A stretch of 64,000 nucleotides of DNA from Trujillonella endophytica (GTDB lineage Bacteria > Actinomycetota > Actinomycetes > Mycobacteriales > Geodermatophilaceae): contig NZ_JABGCI010000013.1 in the NCBI RefSeq assembly GCF_019799905.1, positions 54,927 to 118,926 on the forward strand, given 5' to 3'. Under the pieces are notes generated by a model. That model did not search any database, was not told the origin of the DNA, and was given only the letters and a program-made list of their open reading frames with translations. Numbering within the stretch: the stretch's first letter is position 1; each line of letters starts with the position of its first letter. Positions 58,544 to 64,000 of this stretch are shown here, in pieces. The translations under genes and the position numbers were made by a program.

Positions 58544-59179
58544 GTGGTGAGCGGAACGGCGACGACGGCGGCGCAGGCGGACCCGGCGGTGGCCCGGCGG
58601 GCCTGGCCCCGGTGGCTGGCGCTGGGCGTCGCGTTCCTGCTGGTGGCCGGAGTGGCCGCGTTCTGGGCCTCAGGTGGCGCCCGGCTGCTGCTCGCGGCGC
58701 TGGGGCTGTTCGCCGTCGTCCGCGGGGCGGTGCTGGTGGCCGCACGGGACGGCCTCGACCAGCGGCCGCGCGGGCTCGGCGCGGGCACGGCCGTCGCGGG
58801 GGGAGCCGCGCTCGCGGTCGCCGCCGTGCCCGGGGCGCTCGCCGGGTGGGTCCTCCTCGCCGCGACCCCGCTGGCGCTGCTGGCCGCGTCGGTCGTCCTC
58901 CTGGCCCGGGGCGGCGCCGCCCGCCGCGGGGGCCTGGTCGTGCTGGTCTGGTCGGCGCTGGTGACGGTCCTGCTGGTCGGCACCGGCCTGGCCACCGACT
59001 GGGACCGGGCGCGAGGCGGGGCGACGCTGGTCACGGCGTTCGGCGTCGCCGTCCTGGGGCTGGTGATGGTGACCGGCTCGGCCGGGCTGCGCGCCGCGGC
59101 CGCCCGGCCGGCGCCGCCGCAGCCCGCCGGGTGTGCCGGTTGCGCGTGCTCCGGCGGCGGGTGCGGCATCCCCCGCTGA
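58544..59179 (+). CDS. Membrane protein with Cys-rich C-terminal tail, unknown
   Basis: A 211-residue protein with six hydrophobic helices similar in layout to DUF308/HdeD-like proteins, but the similarity is too weak for a firm call. The last 20 residues hold four cysteines in CAGCACSGGGCG, a possible metal or redox site facing one side of the membrane. The GTG at 58544 looks leaderless (GACACT at 58531-58536). It is divergent from the DUF1206 pair. Confidence 0.6.
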   Translation: MVSGTATTAAQADPAVARRAWPRWLALGVAFLLVAGVAAFWASGGARLLLAALGLFAVVRGAVLVAARDGLDQRPRGLGAGTAVAGGAALAVAAVPGALAGWVLLAATPLALLAASVVLLARGGAARRGGLVVLVWSALVTVLLVGTGLATDWDRARGGATLVTAFGVAVLGLVMVTGSAGLRAAAARPAPPQPAGCAGCACSGGGCGIPR

Positions 59180-59221
59180 GGACGGCGGCCGGGCGCGGCG
59201 GGCCGGACTCGAGGGTGCGGC

Positions 59222-60139
59222 TCAACTCACCGCCCAGACGACGGCCTGGTCGTCGCAGACGCCGCTGACCCACACGGCGCCGCCGTCCGCTGCGACCGCG
59301 ACGTCGTCCACCGCGCCGAACCGGCACAGGTCCACCGTGTCCGTGGTCCCCGCGGCCACGTCGGCGAGGACGAGCACCGCGCTCGCCGAGCCCCGCTCCC
59401 GGACGGCCAGGTACGCCGACCCGCCGGCGCGGTCCACGGCCAGCCCGCCGGGGTCGATGGCGTCCGGCAGCTCCGCCACGGTCGACACGACGTCGCCGGC
59501 GACCGCCACCAACCGCAGTTCGGCGCCGGCCACCCGCCCGGTGGACACGGCGGCGACCGCGGTGCCGTCGTCGAGGACGGCGACCTGGTGGGTGGTGCTG
59601 TACACCTCCTCGTCCGGCGCGAGCTCCAGCTCCTCGCCGACAGGCACGAGGGCGGCGCCCCAGCGCGTCAGGACCGCGCTCGAGTCGTCGTCTCCGCCGG
59701 GGAGGACGAGGTCGACCGCGGTCACCACACCGCCACCGGGCACGGCTGCCACGGCCCGCGGGATCACCGCGTCGCCGACCATCGGGACGACGGCCTCGTC
59801 GAGCACCTCCGGCTCGCCGGGGGAGGTGCCCGGGCCGTCGGGGGTCAGCAGCCCGAGCGAGACGACCGTGCCGAGGTACCCGCCCTCGTCGGACGGCCGG
59901 CGCAGCACCCCCACCACCTCGTCGTCGCCCTGCGACCCCAGGAGCGCGGCGCCCCCGTTCTCCGTGGGCGACCCGGGCAGGGGCACGGTGCCCACGTCGG
60001 GGCGGACGGACGGCGTGGGGATGGCACGGGGACCGTCGTCGGCCCGCGGCGTGGCCTGACCGGCGGTGGTCTGCGTGCAGCCGGCCAGCAGCAGCGCCGC
60101 GAGCAGCGCGCCCGCGGCGGGCAGGGGTCGGGATCTCAT
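59222..60139 (-). CDS. Lipoprotein, unknown, probable beta-propeller-like repeats
   Basis: A 305-residue lipoprotein with signal ending in LLAGC (Cys at about 21). The mature part contains short Gly/Asp/Val-rich repeats (GGVVTAVDLVLPG, DDGTAVAAVSTG, DRAGGSAYLAVRERG, AADGGAVWVSG), suggesting a beta-propeller or similar all-beta fold. No family was recognised. ATG at 60139, divergent from the SIR2-type gene across 85 bp. Confidence 0.7.
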   Translation of the reverse strand: MRSRPLPAAGALLAALLLAGCTQTTAGQATPRADDGPRAIPTPSVRPDVGTVPLPGSPTENGGAALLGSQGDDEVVGVLRRPSDEGGYLGTVVSLGLLTPDGPGTSPGEPEVLDEAVVPMVGDAVIPRAVAAVPGGGVVTAVDLVLPGGDDDSSAVLTRWGAALVPVGEELELAPDEEVYSTTHQVAVLDDGTAVAAVSTGRVAGAELRLVAVAGDVVSTVAELPDAIDPGGLAVDRAGGSAYLAVRERGSASAVLVLADVAAGTTDTVDLCRFGAVDDVAVAADGGAVWVSGVCDDQAVVWAVS

Positions 60140-60224
60140 GGACCCACCCTCGGCGGCACTTCCTGGGCCGTGCTGGCGCCGGACTTGTGGCGCCGTTCCG
60201 TCGCCGCCGGGCGGGGTAGACACG

Positions 60225-61844
60225 GTGGTCGTGGAGGGACACGTCTTCGTCGTCGGGGGCGACCTGACACGGCTGTCCTGCGACGACGTGCTGGTGCCGA
60301 CCGGACGCGACCTGCGGGTCGGGCCGAGCTGGCGGCCGCTGGTGCCTGCGGAGCTCGTGACCGCCGAGGACCCCGAGGGCCTCTGCCTGGGGCTGCAGTG
60401 GTCGGGCGACGAGCGGGTGCTCGAACTGCCGGGCGACCCGTACGTGTGGCTGGTCGACACCGTCGACGACGAGGAGCGCGGGCTGCCCTGGCTGCTCGAC
60501 GGCGCCCGCCGGGCGCTGGCCGCCGTCGCCGCGCGTCCGGTGGACCGGCCGAGGCACGGCCGGGCACGGCGGCTGGTCGGCCTGCCCGCCCTCGGCACCG
60601 GGTGGGGCGGGGCGGCCGGCGCCCGCGGGGAGCTGCTGCGGCAGCTGCTGCCGGTGCTGCGGGAGGCGGCCGCCGAGCACCGCTTCGACGTCGCGCTGGT
60701 GCTGCGTGGCCCCAGTGACCTGGCCGCGGCCCAGCGGGTCCGGCGCGGCGAGGACGGCGGGTGGGACCTGCCCGGGCCGCTGGTGCGGGTGGCCGAGGAG
60801 CTCGGGGAGATGGCGCGCCGCGGGCAGCTGGCACTCTTCGTCGGCGCCGGCGTGAGCGCCGCTGCCGGCCTGCCCACCTGGGAGCAGTTGCTCGACGAGC
60901 TGGCCGCCGCGTCCGGGCTGGACGGCGAGCTGCGCGCCGGACTGTCCCGGCTGCCCGCGCAGGACTCGGCCGCGTTGCTGGCGCGCGAGCTGGGGCGCGA
61001 GCGGATGGAGGCGTTCATCGCGGAGCGCTTCGGCCCCGGCCGGTATGCGCTGGCGCACGCGCTGGTGGCCGACCTGCCGGTGCAGGAGTTCGTCACCACG
61101 AACTACGACCCGCTGGTCGAGCTGGCCGCGGCCGACATCGGGCGGGAGCTGAGGGTGCTGCCGTTCGAGGAGCCCACACCCGGCGCGCCGTGGCTGCTCA
61201 AGCTGCACGGGGACTCCGCCCACCCGGAGAGCGTCGTGCTGACCCGGGAGGAGTACCTGGAGTTCGGTGACACCCGAGCCGCGCTGGCCGGGGTGCTGCA
61301 CTCGTTGCTGCTGACGCGGCACGTGCTGTTCGTGGGCACGTCGATGCTCGACGACGACCTGATCCGGATCGCCCACCAGGTGCGCCGCGCCGCCCGGGGG
61401 CACGACGGCGGACGCCGGGCCGGCACGGTGCTCGCGCTGCGGGAGGACCCGGCGCGCAGCCGGCTGTGGGAGCAGGACGTCACGACCGTGGCGATGTCAC
61501 CGGCCGACGCCTCCCCGGCCGACGCCGCGCGGCGGCTGGAGGTGCTCATGGACCTCGTCGGCTGCCTGTCCACGCCGCCGACCGGCTACCTGCTCGACCC
61601 GTCCTACCGGGGCCTGCTCGACGAGGAGGAGCGCGGCCTGGCCGAGGTCCTGCAGGACGTGGCCGCCCGGATGCCCGAGGGGGGCGGGCGGACGTCGGCC
61701 GCCGCGGAGGTGGCCGCCCTGCTGCGCCGGCTCGGGCACGGCAGCTCGGGCGGCCGGCCCGCCGGCGCCGGCCGCGAGGGCACCCCCGCGGACACGGCGA
61801 CCGACCGGCGCGACGACCGGACGCAGGAACAGCGGCCCGGCTAG
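60225..61844 (+). CDS. SIR2-family protein with N-terminal macro-like region
   Basis: A 539-residue cytosolic protein. The C-terminal half (about 195-450) is a SIR2-type NAD-binding domain: LFVGAGVSAAAGLPTW (about 205-219), TTNYD with Asn293, LLKLHGD with His328, and LFVGTSMLDDDL (about 368-379). Asn and His are the residues needed for NAD cleavage in SIR2 effectors, so activity is expected. The N-terminal part (about 1-180) has GDLTRLSCDDVLVPTG and LPALGTGWGG, which resemble the ADP-ribose-binding loops of macro domains. It could be a stand-alone NAD-consuming effector. GTG at 60225, alternative at 60231. No partner TIR gene is adjacent. Confidence 0.82.
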   Translation: MVVEGHVFVVGGDLTRLSCDDVLVPTGRDLRVGPSWRPLVPAELVTAEDPEGLCLGLQWSGDERVLELPGDPYVWLVDTVDDEERGLPWLLDGARRALAAVAARPVDRPRHGRARRLVGLPALGTGWGGAAGARGELLRQLLPVLREAAAEHRFDVALVLRGPSDLAAAQRVRRGEDGGWDLPGPLVRVAEELGEMARRGQLALFVGAGVSAAAGLPTWEQLLDELAAASGLDGELRAGLSRLPAQDSAALLARELGRERMEAFIAERFGPGRYALAHALVADLPVQEFVTTNYDPLVELAAADIGRELRVLPFEEPTPGAPWLLKLHGDSAHPESVVLTREEYLEFGDTRAALAGVLHSLLLTRHVLFVGTSMLDDDLIRIAHQVRRAARGHDGGRRAGTVLALREDPARSRLWEQDVTTVAMSPADASPADAARRLEVLMDLVGCLSTPPTGYLLDPSYRGLLDEEERGLAEVLQDVAARMPEGGGRTSAAAEVAALLRRLGHGSSGGRPAGAGREGTPADTATDRRDDRTQEQRPG

Positions 61845-61877
61845 CAGGCGGGAGCGACCCCGCGCCCGGACGGACGG

Positions 61878-62333
61878 TCAGGCCACGGCGTCCTGCGTGG
61901 GGGACTCATCGGCGCCCTGCTGCGCCGCCGCGTCCATCCACACGACCTGCCAGGGGTGGCCGTCGAGATCGGAGAAGCTGCGGGTGTACATGGAGCCGTG
62001 GTCCTCGGGGCCGTCCGCCTCGCGGCCGCCCGCGGCGAGCGCGGCGTCGACGACCGTGTCGACCTCGTCGCGGGTGCACACGCCGAAGGCGTAGAGCGCC
62101 TGCGTGTGCGTGGTGGGATGGCCCGCCGGCAGGTGCGCGTACTGCGCGAACGTCTCGCGGTCGAGCAGCATGACGACGGCCTGCTCGCCGACCGGCATGC
62201 AGGCGGCGGTCCCGCCACTCAACCGCGGGTCGAAGCCGAAGCCGAGCCGCGCGAAGAACGCCGTGCTGCGCTCGAGGTCCGCGACGGGGAGCTGCACGTG
62301 GAGCGTGCGGCCGGAGTGTGCGGGCGTGGGCAT
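61878..62333 (-). CDS. VOC-family (glyoxalase-like) protein
   Basis: A 151-residue VOC protein: LHVQLPVADLERSTAFFARLGFGFDPRLSGGTAACMPV, then a second module ending in FSDLDGHPWQVVWMD, with His as a probable metal ligand. The C-terminal 20 residues are polar. ATG at 62333 has GGAG upstream. Substrate unknown. Convergent with the SIR2-type gene. Confidence 0.85.
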   Translation of the reverse strand: MPTPAHSGRTLHVQLPVADLERSTAFFARLGFGFDPRLSGGTAACMPVGEQAVVMLLDRETFAQYAHLPAGHPTTHTQALYAFGVCTRDEVDTVVDAALAAGGREADGPEDHGSMYTRSFSDLDGHPWQVVWMDAAAQQGADESPTQDAVA

Positions 62334-62565
62334 GGTGGGTCTCCAGACGGTGGTTCGACGGGGAACGCCCTCGTGACGGCCCCGGCCGGCGGAACTCATC
62401 GGTGGACTCGGAGCCCGCACGGAGCGACGGGCGCCCGGCGCCCAGCGGTGGGGAGCGTCCCGGCATGCCTTCCGGCGGGTCCCGCGGCCGTTCACCCGGT
62501 GCGTCCGGTCTGGCGACCCGACGGACGTCGACGCCGGCTGTCCCCACGGCCCACGTGGGACACGG
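62334..62565. other. Gene-free stretch between VOC and PASTA genes
   Basis: About 230 bp; the open frames have no family features. Nothing further recognised. Confidence 0.4.
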
Positions 62566-62904
62566 TCATCGTCTGTCGAGCCGGTCGTCGCCCGTGTCGC
62601 GCTCCGCGACATCAGGCCTGGATCGTGGGAGCGGGCGGCGCGGCTCCCGCACACCACTCGTCCTGGAGTCCCAGGTCACCACGACGGAGCCGTGACGGCG
62701 GATCGACGTCCCGGCGGGCGGATCCTGACTCGTCACGATGACGGGGAGACGCCAGGTCAGGGCGCTGAGCGGTGGGCCGTCGGCGTCCGGCGGGGCGAGC
62801 ACGACCCCGGCTGCCTCGGCCACAGACCGAGCCTCGTCCACGAGCATCCCGATCACGTCCGGAACGACGACCTCGCCCTGGAACGCGTCCGACTCCCCGG
62901 CCAC
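62566..62904 (-). CDS. Stand-alone PASTA-domain protein
   Basis: A 112-residue protein consisting mainly of one PASTA domain: VVVPDVIGMLVDEARSVAEAAGVVLAP, then SQDPPAGTSIRRHGSVVVTW. PASTA domains normally sit outside the membrane in PknB-type kinases and penicillin-binding proteins, where they bind cell-wall fragments. Here no signal peptide or membrane helix is present. The start at GTG 62904 is tentative; GTG 62967 is an upstream alternative. The last 35 residues are Arg/Asp-rich. Confidence 0.6.
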   Translation of the reverse strand: MAGESDAFQGEVVVPDVIGMLVDEARSVAEAAGVVLAPPDADGPPLSALTWRLPVIVTSQDPPAGTSIRRHGSVVVTWDSRTSGVREPRRPLPRSRPDVAERDTGDDRLDRR

Positions 62905-63217
62905 GGCATCAGCATGCCTCGGACGACGGCGGCTAAGGCGAGTACGCGTCCACGAGCGTGCCCTCACACGGGCCAGTGGCTACCCGACTGTCTCTGAGCG
63001 GCCCAACAAGGGACATCGAGCGGGAAGTGACGGGGTGCCCGTGTCCCTCGTCTGGTTCCAATGGCTGAACAGTGACCGAAAGCGGCGCTTCGCCGCAGAT
63101 GCAGTGACCAAAGCCGCCTTCAGGGCGCACGTCGCCGGGTGCCGGCACTGGATCCCCCGTCGGGCGCGCGCCTGTGCCCGCGGCCGGGTGGGCCGCGGAT
63201 CGGCGTGCTGCGGGTGG
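62905..63217. other. Gene-free stretch with short repeats
   Basis: About 310 bp, AT-richer than the surroundings. It holds two near-identical 14-bp repeats (CAGTGACCGAAAGC at 63070-63083 and CAGTGACCAAAGCC at 63102-63115) around a small hairpin (63082-63096). No convincing gene. Confidence 0.45.
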
Positions 63218-64000
63218 TCAGGTGACCAGCGGTGGGGGGATGACGATCGGGGTGCCGTCGGGGCGGTAGGTGCGCCATCGGTGGCCTGGGGGTGCGGTGT
63301 CGTCGCGTTCGACCCGGAACCCGTGGTGGACCTTGGTGTGGTGCCGTTCGCACAGCAGCGCGGAGTTCTCCAGCGACGTCTGGCCGCCGAAGATCCACTC
63401 GACGAGGTGGTGCACGTCGCAGAACCAGCGCGGTGCCTCGCAGCCGGCGAACACACAGCTCTGGTCGCGGAGTTCGACGGCCTTGCGGATGTGCGCCGGG
63501 ACGACGCGTTGTTCACGGCCGACGTCGATCGGCAGCCCGTCGGGGTCGAGCACGATGCGGGTGACGTTGGCGTCGCACGCCTGCCAGCGGGCGCGGGCGG
63601 CGGAGATCGTCGCCCCGAGACCGGTGCCAGCCGCACCGGGTCCGGTGGCGGGGTCGGCCAGGTCCTCGAGCCCGACCGTGACGATCACCTGCGGCTTCAC
63701 GGTGCGCAGCACCGGCAGCCGGCCGGAGGCCAGCGCGAGGTCGGCCAGCTGCACCAGCGCATCCCCGGCTCGCTGGGCGCGGGTGCGCAGGTCCCCGGCG
63801 CACCGGCCGGCGGCGGAAATCGACTCCAGGGCGGTGGCCACCTTCTGCCCACCGACCGCATCGAGGGAGCCGGTGACGGTCCAGCTGCCGTCGGGGTGCT
63901 GCACCAGGTGGATGCTGCGTTCCTCGGTCGGGTCGGGTTCGGGGCCGTCGGGGTCGAGCCTGGCCAGGTAACCGTTCACCGCGACCTTGAGATCGCGGTG
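63218..64000 (-). CDS. DUF222/HNH endonuclease, 5'-truncated by the window edge
   Basis: The C-terminal part (over 260 residues) of a DUF222 plus HNH nuclease. The DUF222 portion is seen as SGRLPVLRTVKPQVIVTVGLEDL and RIVLDPDGLPIDVGREQRVVPAHIRKAVELRD. The HNH motif is CVFAGCEAPRWFCDVHHLVEW...NSALLCERHHTKVHH, with the His-Asn-His and zinc Cys residues intact. Such genes are multicopy in many actinobacteria and may be mobile or defence-linked; function is not established. The frame is open to base 64000 (HRDLKVAVNGYLAR), so the start lies beyond the window. Confidence 0.93.
   Translation of the reverse strand, partial: HRDLKVAVNGYLARLDPDGPEPDPTEERSIHLVQHPDGSWTVTGSLDAVGGQKVATALESISAAGRCAGDLRTRAQRAGDALVQLADLALASGRLPVLRTVKPQVIVTVGLEDLADPATGPGAAGTGLGATISAARARWQACDANVTRIVLDPDGLPIDVGREQRVVPAHIRKAVELRDQSCVFAGCEAPRWFCDVHHLVEWIFGGQTSLENSALLCERHHTKVHHGFRVERDDTAPPGHRWRTYRPDGTPIVIPPPLVT

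Noticed and set aside
60225..61844. Thoeris system
   Set aside because: Only a SIR2-type gene is present; no TIR-domain ThsB partner is adjacent, and the domain order differs from ThsA. A broader defence role is kept as a finding.
63218..64000. Homing endonuclease or IS element
   Set aside because: The HNH domain is joined to DUF222, a common chromosomal actinobacterial family; no intron, inverted repeats or target duplication are visible.

Overview
The window is very GC-rich, gene-dense DNA with many GTG starts, many leaderless-looking genes, 1-17 bp start/stop overlaps and strong GC hairpins between convergent genes. Together with NrdR plus B12-dependent ribonucleotide reductase, a mycofactocin-coupled SDR, DUF1206, WYL and DUF222/HNH proteins, this indicates a chromosomal segment of a high-GC actinobacterium, most plausibly a Geodermatophilaceae-type organism (inference). 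No rRNA, tRNA, CRISPR array, IS element or prophage was seen.

Layout. 1-3.4 kb: 3' part of nrdR, then nrdJ. 3.5-6.5 kb: a VanY-like D,D-peptidase divergent from an OmpR-type response regulator/histidine kinase pair, then an NTF2-like protein. 6.6-8.2 kb: histidine phosphatase and NAD(P)H-hydrate dehydratase. 8.2-9.8 kb: a minus-strand VOC-ArsR-SRPBCC-YciI operon behind a 40-bp dyad operator. 10.2-15.4 kb: a tandemly duplicated two-gene cassette (PAP2/Aur1-like lipid phosphatase plus a large unknown polytopic membrane protein). 15.4-30 kb: housekeeping and accessory genes: a TetR/hydrolase pair with a palindromic operator, YoaK-like membrane protein, ScyD-like secreted protein, DinB/WYL pair, three short-chain dehydrogenases counting the one at 48 kb, a GGDEF cyclase, an HtrA-like protease, an erythromycin-esterase family protein, type II NADH dehydrogenase and alpha/beta hydrolases. 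29.8-37.4 kb: a complete sugar operon (ROK regulator, ABC ATPase, permease, binding lipoprotein, Gfo/Idh/MocA dehydrogenase, TIM-barrel isomerase/epimerase) resembling oxidative catabolism of a non-phosphorylated sugar or glycoside.

37.4-49.9 kb: cupredoxin lipoprotein plus membrane partner, DoxX, DEAD-box helicase, GlxA-type regulator divergent from an MFS transporter, NTF2-like protein, a GMC oxidoreductase/aldehyde dehydrogenase pair divergent from a TetR regulator, mycofactocin-coupled SDR and polyphosphate kinase 2. 49.9-64 kb: a 1002-residue sacsin/GHKL-type ATPase, an STAS protein, thiolase plus FabG-like reductase, two DUF1206 membrane proteins, a lipoprotein, a SIR2-type protein with an N-terminal macro-like region, a stand-alone PASTA protein and a truncated DUF222/HNH endonuclease.

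Most unusual items: the macro-like/SIR2 fusion (candidate NAD-consuming effector), the duplicated PAP2/membrane-protein cassette, the sacsin-like ATPase, and the sugar operon. Functions come from motif and family recognition by eye; no database search or structure prediction was run.
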